Assembly: GCF_001730305.1 (NCBI RefSeq)
Contig: NZ_MIJY01000001.1
Coordinates: 496,001 to 560,000, forward strand
From: Enterococcus termitis
GTDB lineage: Bacteria > Bacillota > Bacilli > Lactobacillales > Enterococcaceae
Direction of reading: 5' to 3'
DNA length: 64,000 nucleotides
Program-made: the position numbers and the translations under genes
Notes under the pieces: model-generated
Databases searched by the model: none
What the model saw: the letters and a program-made list of their open reading frames with translations, nothing else
What the model was told of the DNA's origin: nothing
Part shown: positions 1-8,500 of the stretch, piece by piece
Numbering within the stretch: the first letter of the stretch is position 1
Layout: each line of letters begins with the position of its first letter

Positions 1-306
1 GGTATGTTTATTAAAATGAGTATTGTTTGGATGATCGTTCAAATGTTGAATGGACATCTGATTGCTCCACAGGTTATGGGCAAACGGCTGGTCGTTCACC
101 CACTGACCATTGTGATTGTTTTATTAGTTATGGGTGATTTGTTGGGCATGTTTGGTTTGATATTTGGTATTCCTATTTATGCCATCGCTAAAGTATTAGT
201 CACTTATATATTCCGTAAATTCAAACAGCGCTATAATCAGTATTATGGCGATAGTGGAGAATACGAAGATACTGAGTTCTCTAAAGAAGAATATTTGGAC
301 GAATAA
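1..306 (+). CDS. AI-2E family transporter, C-terminal part (truncated by window edge)
   Basis: The open frame enters from the left edge, so only about the last 101 residues are present. They hold two hydrophobic segments (around the TIVIVLLVMGDLLGMFGLI stretch) and the motif GHLIAPQVMGKRLVVHPL, which is typical of the end of the PF01594 (PerM/YdbI/TqsA-like) polytopic membrane family. An acidic tail, EDTEFSKEEYLDE, follows. Members are called AI-2E transporters, but several are Na+/H+ antiporters or unassigned, so the substrate is open. An intrinsic terminator follows directly. Confidence 0.8.
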   Translation, partial: GMFIKMSIVWMIVQMLNGHLIAPQVMGKRLVVHPLTIVIVLLVMGDLLGMFGLIFGIPIYAIAKVLVTYIFRKFKQRYNQYYGDSGEYEDTEFSKEEYLDE

Positions 307-310
307 AAAT

Positions 311-359
311 AAAGCTGATTCGATAAACTCGTAAAGAGGATAGAAGAATCAGCTTTTTT
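311..359 (+). terminator. Intrinsic terminator
   Basis: An 11-bp stem, AAAGCTGATTC paired with GAATCAGCTTT, is followed by a T run. It closes the upstream membrane-protein gene. Confidence 0.85.
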
Positions 360-461
360 CTTTTGTTTGGTCAAATTGGATTCGTATCTTTTGTATTCCT
401 TTTTTTTAGGCGTTACAATTTAACTAACGATAAAAATATATTTCGTTGAGGAGGGATGTTC

Positions 462-1025
462 ATGAAACGCTTTGTAAAAGTCATACTAGCACTGATTACA
501 CTTCTACTATTTATCGGAACGCTGGGATTATTCAGCCAAGTGTTCCAAATACCATGGCTATCTTTAGCGGTCAGCAAATTTCTGATCAGTCATTTATGGC
601 TATTTTCATTTTTTGAATGGATCTTGCTAATTTTAGGTGGTCTATTACTTATCACATTAGTGATTGTTTTGTCTGTTTCAGGTCGTCGCAACCGTTTAGT
701 TGTAAAAGAAGGACAAAATAAAATCGAAATCCCAAAAAGTACGGTTGCCCAAATTGCAGAAAATGCGTATAATTCCACAATCCATCCAGACAAAACAAAA
801 TTGACCGTTAAAATCAAAGGAAAAGAAAAAGTACTAGTTAAATTGAAAATAGAAGTTCGCAGCAAAACGCGCTTTGCTCCAATGGCTGATGAAATCAAAC
901 AACGAGTTGAAGAGGCTTTAGCTAATGCCTTAGAGTCGATCGATAGTAAGGTTGTTGTTTCACTAAAAGAAAAGGAGCCAACAGAATCTGCAGCGTTTGG
1001 GAAAAAACATTCGCGCGTGGTTTAG
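462..1025 (+). CDS. amaP: Alkaline shock response membrane anchor protein AmaP
   Basis: This 187-residue protein has two N-terminal membrane segments (about residues 5-27 and 48-70) and a cytoplasmic domain with the KIEIPKSTVAQIAENAY and KIKGKEKVLVKLKIEVRS stretches of the AmaP/Asp23-like fold. In Staphylococcus AmaP anchors Asp23 at the membrane. The in-frame ATG at 456 touches the GGAGGG ribosome site, so the ATG at 462 is the better start. It is the first gene of a three-gene operon with a DUF2273 protein and an Asp23/Gls24 protein, which matches the known family pairing. The role is inferred to be envelope stress. Confidence 0.85.
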   Translation: MKRFVKVILALITLLLFIGTLGLFSQVFQIPWLSLAVSKFLISHLWLFSFFEWILLILGGLLLITLVIVLSVSGRRNRLVVKEGQNKIEIPKSTVAQIAENAYNSTIHPDKTKLTVKIKGKEKVLVKLKIEVRSKTRFAPMADEIKQRVEEALANALESIDSKVVVSLKEKEPTESAAFGKKHSRVV

Positions 1026-1037
1026 GAGGGGAAATCA

Positions 1038-1271
1038 ATGGATCAACATCAAAAAGAACGATGGGTCAAACAACTTGAACCCTATCGCTTTAGAATTATT
1101 TGGACGGCCGTATTTTTCCTACTAGCGGTATTGCTTATTTTGATTGGATTTGGCAAAACATTGGTTTTACTGATATTTGGAGCAATAGGCTATATTATTG
1201 GAAAGATGCGTGATGAAGACTTAGATATTTATTCCTTGATCGATGCTGTACGCTCAATGATAGGAATTTAA
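1038..1271 (+). CDS. DUF2273 small membrane protein
   Basis: A 77-residue protein with two membrane helices (about residues 20-38 and 42-56) and the family signature GAIGYIIGKMRDEDLDIYSLID. DUF2273 proteins almost always lie between amaP and asp23 and are thought to belong to the same membrane-associated Asp23 assembly; the biochemical role is unknown. It starts 12 bases after amaP with an AGGAGGGG site, and Asp23 follows 26 bases later. Confidence 0.85.
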   Translation: MDQHQKERWVKQLEPYRFRIIWTAVFFLLAVLLILIGFGKTLVLLIFGAIGYIIGKMRDEDLDIYSLIDAVRSMIGI

Positions 1272-1297
1272 ACAAAAATTTTAAGGAGTGAAGAGAG

Positions 1298-1723
1298 ATG
1301 GCAGAAGAAGTACAAGTAAAATCAGGTGAATTAAAAGCCAAATTGACATTTGATGATGTCGTTATTAAGAAAATCGTAGGTGTGGTCATTTCTGATATTG
1401 AAGGGATTTTAGGTTTAAGCGGAAATCTTTTCACGGATTTTGCTGATCGTTTCAGAGATAATGAAGATTTAACTAAAGGGATCGATGTAGAAGTTGGAAC
1501 AAAACAAGTGGCAGTCGATGTTTCAGTTATTTGTAAATACGATGTAGATATTTCAGCGGTTTTTGATGTAACGGTTGAAAAAGCCAAAGAAGCGATCCGC
1601 TATATGACTGGATTAGATCTTGTAGAATTCAACATGAATGTTGGCGATGTCATGACGAAAGAACAATATTTAGAGAAGTATCGTGGAAAAGACGCGTCAG
1701 ACAGTAATAACGGCGGAAATTAA
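1298..1723 (+). CDS. Asp23/Gls24 family envelope stress response protein
   Basis: The 141-residue protein carries the Asp23 core (PF03780): VIKKIVGVVISDIEGILGLSG near residues 23-43 and VAVDVSVICKYDVDISAVFDVTVEKAKEAI near 71-100. The C-terminus is short and hydrophilic and ends in SNNGGN. Asp23/Gls24 proteins are abundant soluble proteins tethered by AmaP. In enterococci they are linked to alkaline and bile stress. The ribosome site AAGGAG precedes the ATG. More than one paralogue is usual in this genus, so I give no gls24 symbol. Confidence 0.9.
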   Translation: MAEEVQVKSGELKAKLTFDDVVIKKIVGVVISDIEGILGLSGNLFTDFADRFRDNEDLTKGIDVEVGTKQVAVDVSVICKYDVDISAVFDVTVEKAKEAIRYMTGLDLVEFNMNVGDVMTKEQYLEKYRGKDASDSNNGGN

Positions 1724-1744
1724 AGCTAGTTCATTTGAAAGTAA

Positions 1745-1796
1745 AAAAGAAGCGTATGAGAGACGTATTGTATTCATCTCACACGCTTCTTTTTAT
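1745..1796 (+). terminator. Intrinsic terminator, convergent with ogt
   Basis: A stem of AAGAAGCGT paired with ACGCTTCTT, extended by GAGA/TCTC, is followed by a T run. It ends at the stop codon of the convergent ogt gene. Confidence 0.8.
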
Positions 1797-2254
1797 TATA
1801 GAGTAATTTGTTCTATGTCTAAAAGGCTTTTTTTGATAAGTAAACCATCCTGTTCAGCACTGCCTAAATAGCCTGTTAATTGGCCATTCTTACCGATGAC
1901 TCGATGGCAAGGAATAATAATCGGAATCGGATTTTTACTATTGGCTTGACCAATTGCCCGTGAGGCTTTTGGTGAACCCACTGCGTTAGCGATGTCTAAG
2001 TAAGTGCAAAATGTTCCATAGGGAATTTGAGTGAGTGCTTGCCATACGTTTCGTTGAAATACTGTTCCTGTTTGGATCGATAAGGGGACAGTAAAAGTAG
2101 TCCGTTTTCCTAAAAAATAGTCTGTTAATTCATCAGCTGCTTGTTTGGTAAATGAATTGCATTGATGTTCGTCAAGTTCTTCAAAGGAAATTTTTGTAAG
2201 CCCATATTCGTTTGCGTCGAGCCAAATTGGACCGAAAGGCGCTTGTAGTTTCAT
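1796..2254 (-). CDS. ogt: Methylated-DNA--protein-cysteine S-methyltransferase
   Basis: This suicide DNA-repair protein moves the methyl group from O6-methylguanine to its own cysteine. The active-site motif IIIPCHRVIG is present with the acceptor at Cys116, and the DNA-binding helix stretch GSPKASRAIGQANSKNP precedes it. At 152 residues it is a single-domain Ogt-type enzyme without the Ada regulatory domain. It is a lone gene on the minus strand between two plus-strand operons. Confidence 0.93.
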   Translation of the reverse strand: MKLQAPFGPIWLDANEYGLTKISFEELDEHQCNSFTKQAADELTDYFLGKRTTFTVPLSIQTGTVFQRNVWQALTQIPYGTFCTYLDIANAVGSPKASRAIGQANSKNPIPIIIPCHRVIGKNGQLTGYLGSAEQDGLLIKKSLLDIEQITL

Positions 2255-2345
2255 CGTATTCCTCCTGTACTTTTCGTAGTTACTTTATTATACTTCATCC
2301 CGAAGTATGGTACTATATTTTTATATATTTATTATGGGAGGTACT

Positions 2346-3728
2346 ATGATGGAAGAAATCGTCATCCTTCACACGAATGATCTGCATTCACATTTGGAAA
2401 ATTGGCCTAAAATCAGGCGTTACCTAACCAGTCAAAAAGAAAAATATAGTCACGCTGGCAAAACCGTTCTCACGCTCGATCTTGGCGATTTTGTTGATCG
2501 CTGGCATCCTTTAACAGAAGCTACGAATGGTCAAGCAAATATAGCATTAATGAATACGATCCATTATGATGCGGCAACGATCGGAAATAATGAGGGTGTT
2601 GGCAACTCTAAAGAGCAATTAAATCATCTCTATGATCATCGGAATTTTGATGTATTGTTAGCCAACTTACTTGATAAAAATACTGGACAGATGCCTGAAT
2701 GGGCCGAACCTTATAAAATCATCGAAACAAAAGAACAAACAAAAATTGGTTTAATTGCATTAACTGCACCATTTCCTTTGACCTATGAACCAAATGGGTG
2801 GACGATCCAATCCGCGAAGGAAGTCTTGCCGACTTTGGTTGCACAAGTTCGACCCGCCTGTGACATTTTAGTACTGATGAGTCATTTAGGGATCGATGAA
2901 GATATTCGCATCGCTAATGAATTTCCAGAAATCGATGTGCTGTTAGGTTCTCATACACATCACTTGTTCAGGTCCGGTGAAAAAATCAATAAAACCCAGC
3001 TCTCAGCGGCTGGAAAATTCGGCTATTATATCGGAGAAGTCCATTTAACTGTTGATAAGAACCATATCGTGCAAAGTACGGCTAGAGCGCTACCGACAGC
3101 AGATTTACCAGAAGAAGTCGGAGATCAAAGCGAAATCGCTGATTACCTTGCTTTAGGCCATCAGCTCTTACAAGCAGAGCAGCTAGCAGAAATTCCCTAT
3201 GATTTATCTGCTGCTTTAAATACAGAACATTCGCTGATGACCGTAGCGTTAAAAGCCTTAAAAGAAAAAGGGGAGACAGAGGCTGCTGTGCTAAATAATG
3301 GTTTGTTCCTAACGGACATTCCCAAAGGGATCGTAAATCAAAATCAACTTCATGAAAGCCTACCTCATCCTATGCATTTGATTCGAGTCACTCTGTCAGG
3401 CGCTGATTTCACTCGTATGCTTCAAGAAATGGAAAAAAATCGTCACTACCTGCGTAAATTTCCAATTACAGGAATGGGATTTCGCGGCAAGGTTTTTGGT
3501 GAACTTTACTATGATGGTTTTTCTTATGATAAACAAACGCAGCAGGCTTTTTGGCACGATCAACCAGTCGATCCAAACAAACAATATACGTTTACAACAG
3601 TTGATCATTTTATGTTTATTCCATTTTTCCCAACGATCGAACTAGCGGGCACGATCGAATTCATTTTTTCCGAATTCATGCGAACCATTTTGGGAGACTA
3701 CTTACACGCCCACTACCCAATCCAGTAA
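2346..3728 (+). CDS. Bifunctional metallophosphatase/5'-nucleotidase (YunD-like)
   Basis: About 460 residues. The N-terminal calcineurin-like metallophosphoesterase domain shows HTNDLHSH, DLGDFVDRW, IGNNEG and the GSHTHH metal-ligand motifs in the right order. The C-terminal half (from about residue 290) is the 5'-nucleotidase domain with EAAVLNNGLFLTDIPKG. There is no signal peptide, so it is probably cytoplasmic like B. subtilis YunD. An in-frame ATG lies at 2307, but the ribosome site GGGAGG fits the ATG at 2346. The natural substrate (nucleotide or UDP-sugar) is not visible. Confidence 0.87.
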   Translation: MMEEIVILHTNDLHSHLENWPKIRRYLTSQKEKYSHAGKTVLTLDLGDFVDRWHPLTEATNGQANIALMNTIHYDAATIGNNEGVGNSKEQLNHLYDHRNFDVLLANLLDKNTGQMPEWAEPYKIIETKEQTKIGLIALTAPFPLTYEPNGWTIQSAKEVLPTLVAQVRPACDILVLMSHLGIDEDIRIANEFPEIDVLLGSHTHHLFRSGEKINKTQLSAAGKFGYYIGEVHLTVDKNHIVQSTARALPTADLPEEVGDQSEIADYLALGHQLLQAEQLAEIPYDLSAALNTEHSLMTVALKALKEKGETEAAVLNNGLFLTDIPKGIVNQNQLHESLPHPMHLIRVTLSGADFTRMLQEMEKNRHYLRKFPITGMGFRGKVFGELYYDGFSYDKQTQQAFWHDQPVDPNKQYTFTTVDHFMFIPFFPTIELAGTIEFIFSEFMRTILGDYLHAHYPIQ

Positions 3729-3762
3729 AAACAAGGTATAATAAAAAACAGGTGGTGAAAAT

Positions 3763-4416
3763 ATGACAGAAAAAACAAAAAAACCATACAAATCAGCAAA
3801 ACCTACTAAAAATAAAGAAGAAGCAACATTAACAGACGAACTCACAGCAGTTCTCGAAGAAATAAAAGAAGAGCCAGTAAAAGAAAAGAAAAAAGGCGAA
3901 GTCGTTACGATCATTGATGAGGTTCATTTGAACATCGGTGAGCGTCAATACCAGCTAGTCAAAAACCATCGTGAAGCCTTTGATGCTGAGCGATTAGGTG
4001 AACGTTTTAGTGATGTCCTGTCAAAATACGATTATATTGTTGGGGATTGGGGCTATGATCAACTACGCTTAAAAGGCTTCTTCAATGAAACCAATCGCAA
4101 AGCAGCACCAGAGCAGCGGATTGATGCATTAGAAGATTATTTATATGAGTATTGTAATTTTGGTTGTGCCTATTTTGTAATCGAACGCATCGGCGGAAAA
4201 CGTGAGAAACAACAGACACGCAGGAAGAAAACCAATAAAAAAACAAATACCCGCAGTCAGGCGCATACAGAAGAAAAACGCGTTCCTGTATCAAATAAAC
4301 CCAAACCAGTAATCAAAAACCGTAAAGAAAACGAACAAAAGAAACAGATTATTGGCAAACAAGAAAACAATGCAAATAAAGGACGTTCTTTTACGATTCG
4401 TCAACGTGAGGAGTAA
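3763..4416 (+). CDS. yutD: YutD family protein (DUF1027)
   Basis: A 217-residue protein. The conserved YutD core lies at about residues 45-145 (LNIGERQYQLVKNHREAF, DYIVGDWGYDQLRLKGFF, DYLYEYCNFGCAYFVIERI). A charged N-terminal extension rich in K and E and a long basic C-terminal tail rich in K, R, N and Q flank it and look disordered. In Firmicutes yutD sits beside the NagD-like phosphatase gene yutF, as it does here 6 bases downstream. The function is unknown. Confidence 0.88.
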   Translation: MTEKTKKPYKSAKPTKNKEEATLTDELTAVLEEIKEEPVKEKKKGEVVTIIDEVHLNIGERQYQLVKNHREAFDAERLGERFSDVLSKYDYIVGDWGYDQLRLKGFFNETNRKAAPEQRIDALEDYLYEYCNFGCAYFVIERIGGKREKQQTRRKKTNKKTNTRSQAHTEEKRVPVSNKPKPVIKNRKENEQKKQIIGKQENNANKGRSFTIRQREE

Positions 4417-4422
4417 CGATTT

Positions 4423-5193
4423 GTGGAAAAGCATTATAAAGGCTACTTAATCGATTTAGATGGCACGATTTATCTAGGTAAAGAAGTGATTCCGGCAGGA
4501 AAGAGATTTGTAGAGAAACTACAAGAGTTAGACCTGCCGTTTCTTTTTGTGACCAATAACACGACAAAGACACCAAAAGCTGTAATCGATCGATTAGCAC
4601 AAGAATTTGATATTCATGTGCCCGTTGAAACGGTCTACACGGCTAGCCTTGCAACGATCGATTACATGAAGGAGCAAGGAAGAGGCAACCGCGTTTATGT
4701 AATCGGAGAGTCAGGACTTGTCGATTTGATTTTATCGCAAGGCTTTGTTTGGGATGAGAAAACACCAGATTATGTGGTTGTAGGATTAGATACAGAAATC
4801 ACCTACGAAAAATTTGCGACAGCTGCTCTTTGTATTCGAAATGGCGCTGTATTTATTGGAACGAATCCAGATAAAAGTATTCCTACAGAACGCGGCTTGC
4901 TGCCAGGAGCAGGCTCGTTTATCTCTTTAGTAGCTACTGCTACACAGACTGAACCAATCATGATCGGTAAACCGAATAGTATTATCATGAATGAAGCACT
5001 TCATGTAATGGGATTGGAAAAAGAGCAAGTCATCATGGTAGGAGATAATTATGAAACGGATATTCAATCTGGTCTGCAAAATGGAATCGATAGTTTACTG
5101 GTATTATCGGGCTTTACCCCTAAAGAGGCGGTTCCTGACTTACCAGCAAAACCTACCTATATCTTAGATTCACTAGATGAATGGACGTTTTAA
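4423..5193 (+). CDS. TIGR01457 family HAD-type hydrolase (NagD/YutF-like)
   Basis: A 256-residue HAD phosphatase of subclass IIA. Motif I is [12 protein letters not shown] with the nucleophilic Asp, motif II is LFVTNNTTK, the catalytic Lys is in MIGKPN, and motif IV is [11 protein letters not shown]. Family members dephosphorylate small phosphate metabolites, and the precise substrate is unassigned. The start is GTG at 4423 with GAGGAG 10 bases upstream, just after yutD. This implies coupling in a yutD-yutF-TIGR01906 operon. Confidence 0.9.
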   Translation: MEKHYKGYLIDLDGTIYLGKEVIPAGKRFVEKLQELDLPFLFVTNNTTKTPKAVIDRLAQEFDIHVPVETVYTASLATIDYMKEQGRGNRVYVIGESGLVDLILSQGFVWDEKTPDYVVVGLDTEITYEKFATAALCIRNGAVFIGTNPDKSIPTERGLLPGAGSFISLVATATQTEPIMIGKPNSIIMNEALHVMGLEKEQVIMVGDNYETDIQSGLQNGIDSLLVLSGFTPKEAVPDLPAKPTYILDSLDEWTF

Positions 5194-5194
5194 T

Positions 5195-5842
5195 ATGATG
5201 AAGAAAGAAACTAGTTGGCTTTGGCGAGAACGATTAGGTATCTTTTGTCTGATCCTGACTATTTTATCATTGAGCATTGCACTGACGATCAATTTTAGAC
5301 CGCTCTATGTGTGGGATATTCAGGCGTTGAATCTTTTAGATGTGGTAGCTATCGATCAGCCGACCTTATTGAAGAATTTTGGACAACTGATGTCGTATCT
5401 AAACAACCCGTTTCATCATACCCTGCAAATGTCTGATTTTCCGGTGTCTGAGAGTGGCGCCTTTCATTTTTATGAAGTGAAACGTCTCTTTTTACTATGT
5501 TATGGCGTTTTGATCGTGACGGCGATACCAAGTATTTTATTTATCCGTCGTTTAATCAAGGGTAAACGTTTGTGGCGGTTGATTCGTCCTTTTCAGTGGG
5601 GCATGATCATTCCTGTATTTTTTGGCATTTTGATGGCAGTCGGATTTGATCAATTTTTTGTCGCATTTCATGGGGTCTTTTTTAATAATGACGATTGGCT
5701 GTTTGATCCTGCGACTGACCCGATCATCAATGTTTTACCAGAAGAATTTTTCATGCATAGTTTTATTCTATTTTTTATTTTATTGGAACTATTTTTCTTG
5801 GTCGGAATCCTTGCTGGCAAGCGAGAGCTTAAACGAATATAG
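5195..5842 (+). CDS. TIGR01906 family integral membrane protein
   Basis: A protein of about 215 residues with four predicted membrane segments: near the N-terminus, in the LLCYGVLIVTAIPSILFI stretch, around WGMIIPVFFGILMAVG, and at the C-terminus (FILFFILLELFFLVGILAG). A large loop between the first two holds a motif typical of the family (LMSYLNNPF near residue 66). The start is uncertain: ATG at 5195 lies just past the upstream stop, while ATG at 5177 in the same frame overlaps it, and neither has a strong ribosome site. Function unknown. Confidence 0.8.
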   Translation: MMKKETSWLWRERLGIFCLILTILSLSIALTINFRPLYVWDIQALNLLDVVAIDQPTLLKNFGQLMSYLNNPFHHTLQMSDFPVSESGAFHFYEVKRLFLLCYGVLIVTAIPSILFIRRLIKGKRLWRLIRPFQWGMIIPVFFGILMAVGFDQFFVAFHGVFFNNDDWLFDPATDPIINVLPEEFFMHSFILFFILLELFFLVGILAGKRELKRI

Positions 5843-5846
5843 CGAT

Positions 5847-5892
5847 AAAAATATCGGAAGTAGAGAGTTTCTGCTCTTTCCGGTATTTTTTT
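5847..5892 (+). terminator. Intrinsic terminator
   Basis: An AAATATCGGAA/TTCCGGTATTT stem (one G-T pair) is followed by a T run and ends the yutD operon. Confidence 0.85.
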
Positions 5893-5938
5893 GTACAGGT
5901 AGCTGTTTATACAATGGAATAAAAGCAGATTTTAATGA

Positions 5939-5984
5939 TTGACAAAAACGAAAGGTACCTTTATAATATAATTCAGGTACCTGA
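5939..5984 (+). promoter_or_regulatory. Consensus promoter flanked by two palindromic operators (MarR gene)
   Basis: TTGACA at 5939-5944, a 17-base spacer and TATAAT at 5962-5967 form a perfect consensus promoter. The palindrome AGGTACCT sits in the spacer (5953-5960), and CAGGTACCTG lies just past the -10 box (5975-5984), 22 bases apart centre to centre. This is about two helical turns and brackets the RNA polymerase contact. It is a likely autoregulatory MarR operator (inference). Confidence 0.75.
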
Positions 5985-6015
5985 TATATAGCCTATTTTT
6001 ATGGAGGAATCAATC

Positions 6016-6645
6016 ATGGAAGAACAAACATTGATGGAAGTGTTTCTAAGACTACAAGCGATGATGCAACGGTATTTTATGAAACGTCGGAGAGAGCACG
6101 GACCTTTTGGCAATCCTCATAGAGGACAAGGGCGTGTTTTGAATCTATTAAAATTGAAACCAGAAACAACTCAAAAAGAACTATCGTATTTATTAGATAT
6201 GCGTCCTCAATCATTAGGTGAATTGTTGGGAAAATTAGAGAAAAAAGGCTACATTAGTCGTGAACCATTGGAAAGTGATCGTCGAGTAATGGTCATTCGA
6301 TTAACAGAAGCCGGTATGGCTGCCGCAGATAACAGTCAGAACGAAGAAGAAACAATTTTTTCTGTTTTGACGGAAGAGGAGCAAACGTCGTTTAGAACAA
6401 TAATGGACAAATTGCTTGAGGCAATCGAGGCAGAAATCCCAGAAGATGAACGAGGATTTGGCGGTCCTCATATGCGTCGGGGGCCAGGGCATGGTCTGGG
6501 TGGCTTTGGCAGAGTAGATCCAACAGATAGCAATCGTTTCGATCCTCACGAAGCATTTAATCCAAACGGTTTTCCAAAAAGAGAAAAATTTGGCTTTAAT
6601 CCGTTTAAAAACAATGCGGAAGAAGATGACTTTGCTGATTTTTAA
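6016..6645 (+). CDS. MarR family transcriptional regulator with low-complexity C-terminal tail
   Basis: A 209-residue protein. The winged-helix MarR domain covers about residues 1-140 (TTQKELSYLLDMRPQSLGELLGKLEKKGYISR is the recognition region, and DRRVMVIRLTEAG the wing). The last 65 residues are unusual: a Gly/Pro/Phe/Asn-rich tail ending in EEDDFADF. The ATG at 6001 carries the ribosome site GGAGG inside it, so the ATG at 6016 is the real start. No transporter or enzyme gene follows in the same transcript, so its targets lie elsewhere or it mainly controls itself. Confidence 0.85.
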   Translation: MEEQTLMEVFLRLQAMMQRYFMKRRREHGPFGNPHRGQGRVLNLLKLKPETTQKELSYLLDMRPQSLGELLGKLEKKGYISREPLESDRRVMVIRLTEAGMAAADNSQNEEETIFSVLTEEEQTSFRTIMDKLLEAIEAEIPEDERGFGGPHMRRGPGHGLGGFGRVDPTDSNRFDPHEAFNPNGFPKREKFGFNPFKNNAEEDDFADF

Positions 6646-6761
6646 CAAATGGTGGCGTTAGACAGAGGCGTTTATTGAAGAGACAGAAGTTCTTCATTTT
6701 GCATAGAAAGCATGCAACTGAAATAAAGGAGAACTGGATTATTTGATGGTAGTTCCACTGT

Positions 6762-6868
6762 CGCTGTGTTTCATAGCAGGAAGCGTTGTTTTTACTTTCA
6801 CTGGTTATTCATTATAGAAGTAGCTGGAGTATAATTCGTAGAATTATGTTCCAGTTTCCTTTTTTTAA
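6762..6868 (-). repeat. Dispersed intergenic structured repeat, copy A; rest of 6646-6947 gap
   Basis: Read on the minus strand this copy begins CTGGAACATAATTCT, closes a hairpin with CTCCAG, and continues into a segment matching the AATAAACGGTGGAAGCAG core of the other copies (here diverged). On the plus strand the hairpin arms at 6822-6860 are followed by a T run and could act as a terminator for the MarR gene. No coding frame is supported in 6646-6947. A separate 21-base palindrome lies at 6872-6892, next to the promoter of the following gene. Confidence 0.6.
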
Positions 6869-6947
6869 TTTATCTAGTTTTTAAAACTAGATTGAATATT
6901 TCTTGAAATGATGTTAAACTATTTTTGTAAATAGAAGGAGGGATTGT

Positions 6948-7517
6948 ATGGATGAGATGGAAACTTCTTTGCAATCATGGGGAGAGGAATTAGAAGGAGT
7001 TCATTTACCAAGATGGCATGAATTGCCGGAAATAGATCTGTATATGGATCAAGTGATCACGTTGGTTGAACGCTACTTGTCACCCATTATTTTGAAGGAA
7101 AAGCATACATTACTGACGTCTTCGATGGTAAATAATTATGTAAAATTAGGCTTGATTCCAGCACCGAAGAAAAAACGCTACAATCAAAAGCACTTAGCTT
7201 TTTTAATCGCTATCACGTTGTTGAAGCAAGTATTGACGATACCTGAGATCAAACAGGGTATTTTGTATCAAGGAGCAGCTGTAGGTATTCGAGAAGCATA
7301 TGACCTTTTCTGTGAGGAGCAAGAAGCTGCTTTGGCTGTTGTTATTTCACAAGCAGCAGGAAAACAACCGATTGCCGCATTTGATCAGCCGATTTCGGTA
7401 AACTATTTAGCTGTAAAAGGAGCAACTCTCTCTTTTGCAACAAAGTTATTTACTGAAAAAGTCATTGAATTAGAACAAAAATACTTAGAAGAAAATGGAG
7501 AGCAAACTTATGAATAA
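6948..7517 (+). CDS. DUF1836 domain-containing protein
   Basis: A 189-residue protein. The family signature is in the first 110 residues: LPRWHELPEIDLYMDQVITLVERYL, then LTSSMVNNYVKLGLIPAPKKKRYNQKHLAFLIAI. The second stretch resembles a MerR/HTH-type helix pair, so a DNA-binding role is possible but unproven. AAGGAGGG precedes the ATG. It overlaps the start region of degV, a common pairing in lactic acid bacteria. Confidence 0.85.
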   Translation: MDEMETSLQSWGEELEGVHLPRWHELPEIDLYMDQVITLVERYLSPIILKEKHTLLTSSMVNNYVKLGLIPAPKKKRYNQKHLAFLIAITLLKQVLTIPEIKQGILYQGAAVGIREAYDLFCEEQEAALAVVISQAAGKQPIAAFDQPISVNYLAVKGATLSFATKLFTEKVIELEQKYLEENGEQTYE

Positions 7518-8367
7518 AGAAAAAATCGCTCTATTAGTCGATTCCGGGACAGATGTGCCTCAGGAGTTGATCGAACAATATGGAATGTACATGATCCCGT
7601 TGCAGATTATTTATAAAGATCGAATTTATACAGATAAAGTTGATATTACACCGGAAGAGGTTTATGAACGCTTGCCAATAGAGATTCCCAGCACATCATT
7701 ACCAGATGGAGAAACGATTACGAACATTTTTGAAAAGATCAAAGCAGATGGCTATGAGAAAGTTTTAGCTGTGACGATTTCCAGCGGTCTAAGTGGTACA
7801 TATAATGTTGTACGTCTGATTGGCGAAGACTTCGCTGGCTTGGAGACCTTCGTCTTAGATACGAAAAATATTGGAATCGGCAGTGGTCTACAGGCGATTG
7901 AAGCCGCAAAACTGATCGAAGCTGGTACTTCTTGGGAAGACATGTTGACGATCCTTTCTAAAAATGTGGCAAAGGCCAAAGTCTTCTTTAATGTAGCTAC
8001 CTTAGAGTATTTACAAAAGGGCGGAAGAATCGGTTTAGTGGCATCGATTTTGGGAAATGCGCTAAAATTGAATCCAATCATTTCTTGTAACGGCGAAGGC
8101 GTTTATCATACTGTTGCTAAAGCGCGTGGCAGAAAAAAAAGCTTGGAAAAGACATTTGAATTAGTCAAAGCATTTGTCGGTGAGCATAAAAAATTCGTGT
8201 TGGCTGTTGCACAAGGACAAGCAGTAGAAGAAGCAGAAGCATTTTATGCAAAATTAAAAGAACAGTTTCCACAGGCTGAAAAAATCTATTTTGGAACGAT
8301 CAGCCCAGCATTAGTTGTTCACACAGGACCTGGTCTTTTAGGTATCGGCATCCAATTATTAGACTAA
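7510..8367 (+). CDS. DegV family fatty-acid-binding protein
   Basis: A 285-residue protein with the DegV fold: ALLVDSGTDVPQELIEQYGM at the start, the TSLPDGETITNIFEKI and TISSGLSGTYN motifs, and GGRIGLVASILGNALKLNPII. Related FakB proteins bind a fatty acid for phosphorylation by FakA, so a FakB role is possible. The ATG at 7510 has GGAG 9 bases upstream, inside the end of the DUF1836 gene, so translation is coupled. A terminator follows. Confidence 0.9.
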   Translation: MNKEKIALLVDSGTDVPQELIEQYGMYMIPLQIIYKDRIYTDKVDITPEEVYERLPIEIPSTSLPDGETITNIFEKIKADGYEKVLAVTISSGLSGTYNVVRLIGEDFAGLETFVLDTKNIGIGSGLQAIEAAKLIEAGTSWEDMLTILSKNVAKAKVFFNVATLEYLQKGGRIGLVASILGNALKLNPIISCNGEGVYHTVAKARGRKKSLEKTFELVKAFVGEHKKFVLAVAQGQAVEEAEAFYAKLKEQFPQAEKIYFGTISPALVVHTGPGLLGIGIQLLD

Positions 8368-8370
8368 ATA

Positions 8371-8422
8371 AAAAATACCAACAAGAGCATTTTAAGTGAT
8401 GCTTAACGTTGGTATTTTTTTT
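8371..8422 (+). terminator. Intrinsic terminator
   Basis: An AAAAATACCAAC/GTTGGTATTTTT stem is followed by a T run after degV. Confidence 0.85.
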
Positions 8423-8500
8423 ATTTTCCTTTTATGATTATATTTATCAACTAGATGTATGATTACTCATAAATATTTTTTTGAATTTAGTTGAAATTAT

